Of a stretch of DNA of 33,409 bases, positions 6,617 to 13,472 are shown one piece after another. Below the pieces are notes generated by a model. That model saw only the letters and a program-made list of their open reading frames with translations. It did no database searches and was not told where the DNA came from. The translations under genes and the position numbers were made by a program. The DNA is taken from assembly GCA_004557405.1 (NCBI GenBank), contig SFDZ01000022.1:1-33409 (forward strand). The letters are read 5' to 3'. Each line of letters begins with the position of its first letter. Within the stretch, counting starts at the first letter, position 1. Source of the DNA: Bacteroidales bacterium. GTDB taxonomy: Bacteria; Bacteroidota; Bacteroidia; Bacteroidales; Paludibacteraceae.

Positions 6617-7414
6617 TTATTCAGCAACTTTTGTTTTCTCGACTACGATATCGAGCAACGAGATCGAAGCATCTTCCATGTCGTTGACAAGGGCGTCGAT
6701 GCGCGACAAGATGTAGTTGTAGAAAATTTGCAGAATGATGGCAACGATAAGACCGAACACGGTGGTCAACAACGCCACTTTGATACCGCCGGCCACGATG
6801 GTAGCCGAGATATCGCCGGCTTGTTGAATTTTGTCGAAGGCCTCAATCATACCGATAACGGTACCCATGAAACCCAACATTGGAGCCAAGGCGATGAACA
6901 ACGAAATCCACGAGAGGTTTTTCTCCAACAAACCTTGTTGTACCGATCCATACGAAGCAACGGTTTTGTCGACGGTTTCGACGCCTTCGTTGTAGCGCGA
7001 CAGGCCTTGATAGAATATCGAAGCCACCGGTCCGCGTGTGTTGCGGCACACTTCCATGGCTGCTTCTACACCGCCTTCGTCCCAAGCGGAGCGTACTTTG
7101 CGGAGCAATTTGCCGGAATCGACGGAAGCAAGACCCAGATAGATGATGCGTTCAACGCAAAGAGCCAAACCCAAAATCAAGCAGAATGCTACTGTGGACA
7201 TGAAACCGGCGCCACCTTCGATGAATTTGGTTTTGAGTGCTTGGTGCATACCAACTTCTTCGGCTACGACTTCTTCGGCAACTACTACACTTTCTTCGGC
7301 GGCAGCCTCTTCTACAACGGCTTCTGCAGCAGGAGCCTCTTCAGCCACGGCCACTGTGGCTGCTCCGAAAAAGAACACGGCCACAAGCGTCAACATTGAA
7401 AATACTTTTTTCAT
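6617..7414 (-). CDS. MotA/TolQ/ExbB proton channel family protein with signal peptide
   Basis: The 265-residue product starts with a signal-like segment (MKKVFSMLTLVAVFFFGAAT, cleavage after about residue 24), then a very acidic Ala/Glu/Val-rich stretch (residues 25-54), and the TolQ/ExbB core: one helix at about 71-95, and two helices in SLFIALAPMLGFMGTVIGM and GGIKVALLTTVFGLIVAIILQIF. GTVIGM and the following GIKVALLTT motif are the family signature lining the proton path. With two ExbD proteins downstream it forms the stator of a TonB/Tol-type energy transducer in the inner membrane. A signal peptide in front of the usual first helix is typical of Bacteroidota versions. It is the first protein gene of the unit, 47 nt after tRNA-Ser; no TAnnTTTG box was found between them. 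Confidence 0.9.
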   Translation of the reverse strand: MKKVFSMLTLVAVFFFGAATVAVAEEAPAAEAVVEEAAAEESVVVAEEVVAEEVGMHQALKTKFIEGGAGFMSTVAFCLILGLALCVERIIYLGLASVDSGKLLRKVRSAWDEGGVEAAMEVCRNTRGPVASIFYQGLSRYNEGVETVDKTVASYGSVQQGLLEKNLSWISLFIALAPMLGFMGTVIGMIEAFDKIQQAGDISATIVAGGIKVALLTTVFGLIVAIILQIFYNYILSRIDALVNDMEDASISLLDIVVEKTKVAE

Positions 7415-7461
7415 TTTTTTGTGTTTTTAGTTAATAATTTTGTGATTTAAGAATTTTGTTG

Positions 7462-7549
7462 CGGAAAGAAGGGGATTCGAACCCCTGATACGCTTTTGAC
7501 GTATACACGCTTTCCAGGCGTGCCTCTTCAACCACTCGAGCACCTTTCC
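7462..7549 (-). tRNA. tRNA-Ser (anticodon GGA)
   Basis: On the minus strand the 88-nt sequence begins GGAAAGGTGCTCGAGTGG and folds as a cloverleaf: acceptor GGAAAGG with TCTTTCC plus discriminator G, anticodon stem CACGC/GCGTG with loop CTGGAAA (anticodon GGA, reading UCC/UCU), a long class II variable arm (TATACGTC/AAAAGCGTATC) typical for serine, and T arm GGGGTTCGAATCCCC. CCA is not encoded. Confidence 0.95.
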
Positions 7550-7713
7550 TTGCGTTTTTTTACGGACACCTACTACGCATCCATAAATCGGCCGCAATTT
7601 ACTAATTTTTTCTCAAACAGCAGTGCGTTGAACGCTTTTTTTTGCTAACCACAGCATTTTGGTTCTAAATTTCTGATTTTCAGTGCAAAGCGACGGCATG
7701 TAACGCACATTTT
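7550..7713. other. Intergenic stretch between tRNA-Ser and tatD
   Basis: This AT-rich 164-bp gap has no coding frame with support. No clear terminator or full promoter consensus was found. It contains only a very short palindrome GCGTTCAACGC near T8. Confidence 0.4.
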
Positions 7714-8487
7714 TCATTTTATTTGGCCAAACATAAACAAATTTTCAGCATTTTTTGTGGTTATTTCGTCGATTTTTTCGATCGAAGTGTCGAAAATTTC
7801 GGCCATTTTGCGTGCGACGGCGGCCATAAATTGCGGTTCGTTGCGCCGACCGCGATGCGGCACAGGTGCAAGAAATGGTGCGTCGGTTTCCAGCACCAGA
7901 TGTTGCAGGCCGATGGGTCGCAAGATGTCGGGCAAACCGCTGTTTTTGTAGGTAAACACGCCGCCGACACCCAACACAAAGCCTAACGAAACGGCCTTGC
8001 GCGCCTCTTCTACTCCACCGCCGAAACAGTGGAACACGCCTCGAAGCGGTTTATTTTTGAATTTTGCCAGCGAGGCAAACATTTCGGGGAAAGCCTTACG
8101 CACATGCAAGATGACGGGCAGGTCGAAGGTCAGCGCCCAATCGAGTTGTTGTTCGAGCGCTTGGCGCTGTTCGGTGCTGTAGGTGGTATCCCAATAGAGA
8201 TCGAGCCCGATTTCGCCTACGGCACAATAGCCGCCGCGTGCAAGTTCATCGCCTATCTGTTGCAGCGTGGTCCGATAATCGGCATCGACACTTTCGGGAT
8301 GCAAGCCCATGGCCATGGCGCAAAAATCGGGGAAAGCATCGTGGGTTTGGTGCAAGCGGTCGATGCTGCCAAGGTCTTCGTTGGCCAAGATCACGCGCCC
8401 GACGCCGGCCGATTTGGCGGCAGCAACCACGGTAGCACGGTCGTCATCAAATTCCGCGCTATAGATGTGTGAATGTGTATCAATCAT
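7714..8487 (-). CDS. tatD: TatD-family metal-dependent deoxyribonuclease
   Basis: From ATG 8487 the 257-residue protein begins MIDTHSHIYSAEFDDDR, the first metal motif (D-T-H-x-H) of the TatD amidohydrolase-like TIM barrel. Further metal ligands appear in VGEIGLDLYWD (Glu), LHVRKA (His), FHCFGGG (His) and LETDAPFLAPVPHRGRRNEP (Asp). TatD enzymes are Mg2+-dependent 3'-5' exonucleases or phosphohydrolases in the cytoplasm. A longer frame upstream to 8598 lies inside murU and is not used. The start overlaps the murU stop (ATGA), so it is translationally coupled as the third gene of the amgK-murU-tatD operon. No functional tie between TatD and MurNAc recycling is known to me. Confidence 0.92.
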   Translation of the reverse strand: MIDTHSHIYSAEFDDDRATVVAAAKSAGVGRVILANEDLGSIDRLHQTHDAFPDFCAMAMGLHPESVDADYRTTLQQIGDELARGGYCAVGEIGLDLYWDTTYSTEQRQALEQQLDWALTFDLPVILHVRKAFPEMFASLAKFKNKPLRGVFHCFGGGVEEARKAVSLGFVLGVGGVFTYKNSGLPDILRPIGLQHLVLETDAPFLAPVPHRGRRNEPQFMAAVARKMAEIFDTSIEKIDEITTKNAENLFMFGQIK

Positions 8488-9218
8488 AGTGTCATATTTT
8501 GTAAAAAGCGTTCGGCAGCATGCAACGAATCGACTTTCCCGACATCCAACAGTTGCAGGCCGGGCACTTCGACGCCGCGCACAACGTGTGTGCTGCATAC
8601 CGACAAATAAAAGTCAATAATCGAAAATTTGCCCTGCCACGCCTGCATCAGGTCAAACACTTGCGGCGACAAGATGTGTATGCCGGCAAAAGCGCGTTTT
8701 TGACAGGCATCGGGATTGAGATTCGGATAGGGCGACTTAACCTCGCCGGTTTGCACGTTGGTCCAGCCGCAAAGCCGATTATTGTTGTCGAATAGCAGGT
8801 AGCGACTTGTAGGGCGTTCGCTGACCAAGAGCGTGGCCAAATCGGCGGGCTGATGTTTGGCGACAAAGGCCTTTAGGTCGAGATTCGACAATATATCGAC
8901 ATTGTGTACCAAAAAAGGTGCATCGTTGCCCAATATCGGTTCGGCTTTTTTGATGCCGCCCCCCGTTTCGAGCAAAGCATCGCTTTCGTCGGAAATGCCG
9001 ACCGGTATGCCATAGTCGTGCGTGTGTACAAAATCGATGATTTGCGATGCAAAATGATGCACATTGACAACAGCCGCATCGAAGCCGGCGGAAGCCACTT
9101 TGCAGAGCAGCAGGTCGAGCAGCGGGCGACCGGCGACCGGCACCAACGCTTTGGGCATCGTGTCGGTGAGCGGTTTCAAGCGTGTGCCGAGTCCGGCAGA
9201 AAAAATCATACATTTCAT
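8484..9218 (-). CDS. murU: MurU-like N-acetylmuramate-1-phosphate uridylyltransferase (NDP-sugar pyrophosphorylase family)
   Basis: The 244-residue protein has the nucleotidyltransferase signature AGLGTRLKPLTDTMPKALVPVAG (residues 8-30) that binds the nucleotide triphosphate, and the metal site Asp in VHNVDILSN. Family members activate sugar-1-phosphates; the short length and the position directly after an AmgK-type kinase gene point to MurU, which makes UDP-MurNAc from MurNAc-1-P and UTP in peptidoglycan recycling. The gap to amgK is 14 nt and the stop overlaps the tatD start. Alternative: a glucose- or mannose-1-phosphate transferase; the kinase partner makes MurU the best call. Confidence 0.8.
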   Translation of the reverse strand: MKCMIFSAGLGTRLKPLTDTMPKALVPVAGRPLLDLLLCKVASAGFDAAVVNVHHFASQIIDFVHTHDYGIPVGISDESDALLETGGGIKKAEPILGNDAPFLVHNVDILSNLDLKAFVAKHQPADLATLLVSERPTSRYLLFDNNNRLCGWTNVQTGEVKSPYPNLNPDACQKRAFAGIHILSPQVFDLMQAWQGKFSIIDFYLSVCSTHVVRGVEVPGLQLLDVGKVDSLHAAERFLQNMTL

Positions 9219-9232
9219 ATCATGAGTATTTT

Positions 9233-10651
9233 TTATAGTGTGCGCACGATGTGTTGTTCGCGATGTTCGAGGCGAATATCAACATCGAATTTGGCATGCA
9301 AATGTTCGGCCAAATGTTCGGCGCAATAGACCGAGCGGTGCTGTCCGCCGGTGCAGCCAAAGGCGAACATCAAATCGGTGAAACCGCGTTCGATGTAGCG
9401 TGCCACATGCGCATCGGCCAAAGCGTAAATGTGATTCAAGAAGGCAAGAATTTCGCCATCGTCTTCCAAAAATTTGATGACCGGCTCATCCAATCCCGTC
9501 AATGTTTTGTAGGGCGCATAGCGTCCGGGATTGTGCGTGGCGCGGCAGTCGAACACATAACCGCCTCCGTTGCCGGAAACATCGTCGGGGATACCCTTTT
9601 TATACGAGAAACTGAACACACGCACCAACAAGCGCTGCCGTGGCGCCAATGGCTCGGCGTGTTGCACGGCGGGCAACTGCGTAATGCGGCGCAGCAGTTC
9701 GGTCAAATAGGGATATTCGGAAAACGGTTGCTGCAAGAGATCGCGCAAATTATCGATAGCAAACGGAATACTCTGCCTGAAATGCGGTTTACGTTCGAAA
9801 TTGCCTCGAAAGCCGTATGCGCCAAGCACCTGCAACGTGCGGAACAACACAAAATGCCGCAACGCCGCCATAAAGTCGTTTTTTGCGATGGCGCAATAAG
9901 GCTGTAACGCTTGCAAGTATGTGTCTATCAATTCGTTGCGCAGTGTCGTCGGGTAGGCGGCTTTGGCCTGCCACAAAAATGAGGCGACATCGTAGTAAAT
10001 CGGACCGCGACGACCACCTTGAAAATCAATCAGATACGGTTCGTCGTTTTTCAGCATCACATTGCGTGCCTGAAAATCGCGGTAGAGGAACGTATCAGAC
10101 TGATATTGAAGCAGATACTCCGTCATAGCATCGAAATCGTCCTGCAAGCGCAGTTCGTCGAAATCGATGCCGAGAGTTTTCAGAAAGCAGTATTTGAAGT
10201 AGTTGAGGTCGAACGCCACCATACGCGCATCGAACGCCGGTTGCGGATAACAGACCGTGAAATCGAGTTGTTCGGCACCGCGAAACTGCACTGCAGGCAG
10301 CAATGCCATCGTTTTGTGCAGCAATTGTTGTTCGGCATCGGAATATGAGCCTGTATCGCGCCCTTGCTGCAAGGCATCGTACAGCGACACAGTGCCTAAA
10401 TCCTCCTGCAGATAGCACGCGAAATCGTCGGTGCAGGCATAAATTTCGGGTACCGGCAGGCCTTGCGCTTTGAAATGCCGCGCCATGAGTACAAAAGCGC
10501 GATTTTCGGCCAACGACTCGCCCACCACGGCAATGCACGACAAGCGGCCACGCAGGCGAAAATAACGCCGATTGCTGCCCGACAACGGCAAAGCCTCGAC
10601 ACTATCGGGAGGCGCGCCAAATGTTTGTTGATATAGCGGAAATTCCATCAT
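9233..10651 (-). CDS. AmgK-type cell-wall sugar kinase fused to a RapZ C-terminal domain
   Basis: The 472-residue protein has two domains. Residues about 1-330 are an aminoglycoside-phosphotransferase-fold kinase related to AmgK (anomeric MurNAc/GlcNAc kinase): SGSNRRYFRL (24-33), LQEDLG (81-86), the catalytic loop YRDFQARNVML (190-200; Tyr replaces the usual His, Asp192 and Asn197 kept) and the metal-binding DFQGGRRGPIYYDVAS (209-224). Residues about 340-472 match the C-terminal domain of RapZ: FSFSYKKGIPDD, YVFDCRATHNPG, TGLDEPV and FGCTGGQHRSVYCAEHLAEHL. In E. coli that domain binds glucosamine-6-phosphate and regulates GlmS; here it lacks the N-terminal ATPase of RapZ and is joined to the sugar kinase. 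The downstream gene is murU. Substrate identity and sensing by the RapZ part are inferred. Confidence 0.85.
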   Translation of the reverse strand: MMEFPLYQQTFGAPPDSVEALPLSGSNRRYFRLRGRLSCIAVVGESLAENRAFVLMARHFKAQGLPVPEIYACTDDFACYLQEDLGTVSLYDALQQGRDTGSYSDAEQQLLHKTMALLPAVQFRGAEQLDFTVCYPQPAFDARMVAFDLNYFKYCFLKTLGIDFDELRLQDDFDAMTEYLLQYQSDTFLYRDFQARNVMLKNDEPYLIDFQGGRRGPIYYDVASFLWQAKAAYPTTLRNELIDTYLQALQPYCAIAKNDFMAALRHFVLFRTLQVLGAYGFRGNFERKPHFRQSIPFAIDNLRDLLQQPFSEYPYLTELLRRITQLPAVQHAEPLAPRQRLLVRVFSFSYKKGIPDDVSGNGGGYVFDCRATHNPGRYAPYKTLTGLDEPVIKFLEDDGEILAFLNHIYALADAHVARYIERGFTDLMFAFGCTGGQHRSVYCAEHLAEHLHAKFDVDIRLEHREQHIVRTL

Positions 10652-10682
10652 CGTATAAACTGTTTTGCCACGAAAGAGAGTG

Positions 10683-10690
10683 CAAATTTA
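10683..10690 (-). promoter_or_regulatory. -7 box upstream of the amgK-rapZ fusion gene
   Basis: TAAATTTG on the minus strand matches TAnnTTTG, 32 nt before ATG 10651. No TTG was found at 19-21 nt upstream, so the -33 element is weak. It is divergent from the thioredoxin promoter. Confidence 0.5.
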
Positions 10691-10764
10691 CGGCTTTTTT
10701 GGCGGTTTACATACTTTTTTTGCACGATTTCGCCACAAAACAACGATTTTTGCAAAAAAAATTG

Positions 10765-10772
10765 TATTTTTG
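10765..10772 (+). promoter_or_regulatory. -7 box of the thioredoxin gene
   Basis: TATTTTTG at 10765-10772 matches TAnnTTTG, 31 nt before ATG 10804. A TTG upstream sits at only 12 nt spacing, so the -33 element is unclear. Confidence 0.55.
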
Positions 10773-10803
10773 CATACTTAATTACTCACCAAAAACTATC
10801 GGT

Positions 10804-11229
10804 ATGAAACTAAAACATCTATTTGTAACGGCGTGTATTCTGTGTTTTGCGGCATCGGCAGGTGCCCAAACACAATATTTGACCACGGAAGATTTTTTGA
10901 AAAAAGTGGCTAACTACAAAACGAATCCCACCACATGGGTCTATTTGGGCGACAAACCCTGCGTCATCGATTTTTACACCACATGGTGCGGCCCTTGCAA
11001 GCGTTTGGCACCGATTATGGAAGAATTGGCGCAAGAGTACAAGGGAAAAATATATATATATAAGGTAGATACCGAACGCGAACGCGAATTGGCCAATGCC
11101 TTCGGCATCAACAGCATTCCCACACTACTCTTCTGCCCGAAAGGTGAAGCGCCACGCATGGCACAAGGCCTGCAACCCAAAGAACAATTGGTAGAATGGA
11201 TAAACACCATTCTGCTGAAACAACCATAA
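10804..11229 (+). CDS. Secreted thioredoxin-fold protein
   Basis: The 141-residue product has a signal peptide (MKLKHLFVTACILCFAASAGAQ, cleavage after about residue 22) and a thioredoxin domain with the active-site motif FYTTWCGPCKRLAP (WCGPC) and the cis-Pro region INSIPTLLFCPKG. It is therefore an envelope dithiol-disulfide protein, typical of periplasmic reductases in Bacteroidota. The start at 10804 is chosen for the signal sequence and the -7 box just upstream; a longer frame back to 10621 overlaps the divergent promoter region and is rejected. The fbp gene follows 41 nt later and may be cotranscribed. The native substrate is unknown. Confidence 0.9.
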   Translation: MKLKHLFVTACILCFAASAGAQTQYLTTEDFLKKVANYKTNPTTWVYLGDKPCVIDFYTTWCGPCKRLAPIMEELAQEYKGKIYIYKVDTERERELANAFGINSIPTLLFCPKGEAPRMAQGLQPKEQLVEWINTILLKQP

Positions 11230-11270
11230 GCCGACACACACCCGAAAATTAACCTGAAAATCGAACCACC

Positions 11271-13247
11271 ATGTCTATCGAAGATGTCAGAGCCGACGAA
11301 CGCTACTTGAAATTGTTGGCCGAAAAATTTCCGAACATCTCGGCCGTAGCCACCGAGATTGTGAACTTGGAAGCCATATTGAGTCTGCCCAAAAGCACCG
11401 AGCATTTTCTGTCGGATTTGCACGGCGAGTCGGGCGCATTCATCCACATGCTGAAAAATGCGTCGGGTGTCATCCGCCGCAAAGTGGACGACATCTACGG
11501 CGACACGCTGTCGGAAGCGGAGAAACGCGCCCTGTGTGCCATGATTTACTACCCCGACGAACGTTTGGAGTATTATCACTCGCTGCCCGACATCAATTTG
11601 GAAGAGATTTACCGCACACAGTTGCAGCAAGTGATAGCCGTGGCGCGCGCCGTAACGGTGAAATACACGCGTTCGAAAGTGCGCAAACTGCTGCCGAAGG
11701 ACTTTGCCTACGTCATCGAAGAGTTGCTGCACGAATCGACCTCGGAGCCAAACAGACAGTCGTACTACAATGCCATTATCGAAGCGATAATCAACACCGG
11801 CCGCGCCGAAGACCTGCTGATAGCCATCAGTTATCTGATACACAGTTTGGCCATCGACTCGTTGCACATTGTGGGCGACATATACGACCGCGGTCCGCGC
11901 GCCTACAAAATCATGGAGATACTCTGTACCTACCACGATTTCGACATTCAGTGGGGCAATCACGACATCGAATGGATGGGTGCCGCAGCCGGCAATTTAG
12001 CGCTGATAGCCAGCGTGTTGCGTGTATCGATTCGTTATGCCAACGTCGAGACACTCGAAGAGGACTACAGCATCAACCTGTTGCCGTTGGCCAATTTTGC
12101 CATGCACACCTACGGCGACGACCCTTGCACCGTATTTCAGACCAAGGATTTCGAAAACAACCCTCGCCTGACACGTTCGGCCGACCTGATGGCCAAGATG
12201 CACAAAGCCATCAGTATCATTCAATTCAAGTTGGAAGGGCAAATCATACAACGGCACCCCGAATACGAGATGAACGACCGCTTGCTGCTACACCTTATTG
12301 ATAAAGAGCGCGGGACCATAACCATCGCCGGCAAAGAATATGCGCTGTCGGACAGCAACCTGCCGACACTCGACCCGCAGAATCCGTACGCGCTATCGGC
12401 CGAAGAGCAATCGCTCATCGACCAGTTGGCGCACTCGTTTCAGCGTTCGGAGAAATTGCAAAAGCATCTGCGTTGCCTCTACAATCATGGCTCACTCTAT
12501 TTGGTGCGCAACAACTGTCTGCTCTACCACGCCGCCATTCCGCTGAACGCCGATGGCACATTCCAAGAAGTAACCATCAACGGACAACGTCTGAAAGGCA
12601 AAGCCCTGATGACCGCCATCGACACCGAAATCCGCAAAGCCTACTATGCGCCACAAGGTTCGTGCGTACAAACAAACGCGCTGGACTATATGTGGTACTT
12701 GTGGTGCGGCCCCTGTTCGCCGTTGTACAACAAAGACAAAATGACCACCTTCGAGCGCTACTTCATCGACGACAAGCAACTCGCCAAAGAAGCCAAGGGC
12801 GCTTACTACGAATTGGCCAACACCTACGAAACGTGCTGTAACATTTTGCGCGAATTTGGCCTCGACCCGGCCGAAGCGCACATCATCAACGGACATATAC
12901 CGGTGCGCACACTCGAAGGCGAATCGCCACTGCGCGCCAACGGATTGCGGCTGGTCATCGACGGCGGTTTTTCGAAACCATATCAAAAACAAACAGGCAT
13001 CGCCGGCTACACACTGATATACAACAGTCACGGCATGCAGTTGATAGAACACGAAAAATTTGAAAGCCGCGCGCAAGCCGTACTCTCCGGTGCCGACATT
13101 CACAGCCGCGTGCAGTTGGTAGACAAAAGCGAACACCGCATGCTGGTGCGCGACACCGACCGCGGCAAAGAGTTGGTCGAACAGGTGAACAACCTGCACA
13201 AACTGCTGTTTGCCTATCAGCACGGACTAATCAAAGAGAAACTCTAA
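11271..13247 (+). CDS. fbp: Class III fructose-1,6-bisphosphatase
   Basis: The 658-residue protein matches the long FBPase class III typical of Firmicutes and Bacteroidota. Calcineurin-like metallophosphatase motifs are present: FLSDLHGESGAF (46-57), VGDIYDRGPRA (201-211), WGNHDIEWMGA (228-238), and the late His motif INGHIPVRTLEGESP. The enzyme hydrolyses fructose-1,6-bisphosphate to fructose-6-phosphate in gluconeogenesis, in the cytoplasm, with Mn2+ or similar metal. Length is as expected. An intrinsic terminator follows at 13275-13303. No own promoter was identified in the 41 nt after the thioredoxin gene. Confidence 0.95.
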   Translation: MSIEDVRADERYLKLLAEKFPNISAVATEIVNLEAILSLPKSTEHFLSDLHGESGAFIHMLKNASGVIRRKVDDIYGDTLSEAEKRALCAMIYYPDERLEYYHSLPDINLEEIYRTQLQQVIAVARAVTVKYTRSKVRKLLPKDFAYVIEELLHESTSEPNRQSYYNAIIEAIINTGRAEDLLIAISYLIHSLAIDSLHIVGDIYDRGPRAYKIMEILCTYHDFDIQWGNHDIEWMGAAAGNLALIASVLRVSIRYANVETLEEDYSINLLPLANFAMHTYGDDPCTVFQTKDFENNPRLTRSADLMAKMHKAISIIQFKLEGQIIQRHPEYEMNDRLLLHLIDKERGTITIAGKEYALSDSNLPTLDPQNPYALSAEEQSLIDQLAHSFQRSEKLQKHLRCLYNHGSLYLVRNNCLLYHAAIPLNADGTFQEVTINGQRLKGKALMTAIDTEIRKAYYAPQGSCVQTNALDYMWYLWCGPCSPLYNKDKMTTFERYFIDDKQLAKEAKGAYYELANTYETCCNILREFGLDPAEAHIINGHIPVRTLEGESPLRANGLRLVIDGGFSKPYQKQTGIAGYTLIYNSHGMQLIEHEKFESRAQAVLSGADIHSRVQLVDKSEHRMLVRDTDRGKELVEQVNNLHKLLFAYQHGLIKEKL

Positions 13248-13274
13248 CACACGGCAATCACAACCGTTGCAAGC

Positions 13275-13303
13275 AAGTCTGTTCCTCGCGAGCAGACTTT
13301 TTT
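13275..13303 (+). terminator. Intrinsic terminator of fbp
   Basis: Stem AAGTCTG/CAGACTT (13275-13281, 13293-13299) with an 11-nt loop followed by TTTTTG. It is 28 nt after the fbp stop and ends about 15 nt before the -7 box of dnaE. Confidence 0.85.
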
Positions 13304-13317
13304 GTGCATTTTGTTAA

Positions 13318-13325
13318 TAACTTTG
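13318..13325 (+). promoter_or_regulatory. -7 box upstream of dnaE
   Basis: TAACTTTG matches TAnnTTTG. The start codon is 148 nt further on, giving a long leader, and the -33 position is occupied by the fbp terminator stem without a TTG. Candidate only. Confidence 0.4.
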
Positions 13326-13472
13326 CCGACACAACATTTGTGCAAGCCACTATTTTTTGTACTTTTACAAAATTCGTCTGAGGGAACAAAAACCACTAAA
13401 ATGGGCTTTTCGACCTCGAAGCAGACACCTTCGAAACTCATTTTCACGCAAAACAAACGAAAACAACATATC

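Noticed and set aside
7600..7713. Possible small RNA or terminator after tatD
   Set aside because: Only a very short palindrome with a one-base loop near T8; too weak to call.
10974..11963. 329-aa minus-strand ORF over thioredoxin and fbp
   Set aside because: It is antisense to two well-recognised genes and has no domain features.
13302..13472. Longer DnaE start in the 5' leader
   Set aside because: The extra 57 residues have no match to DnaE and the region contains the candidate promoter; ATG 13473 gives the canonical PHP N-terminus.
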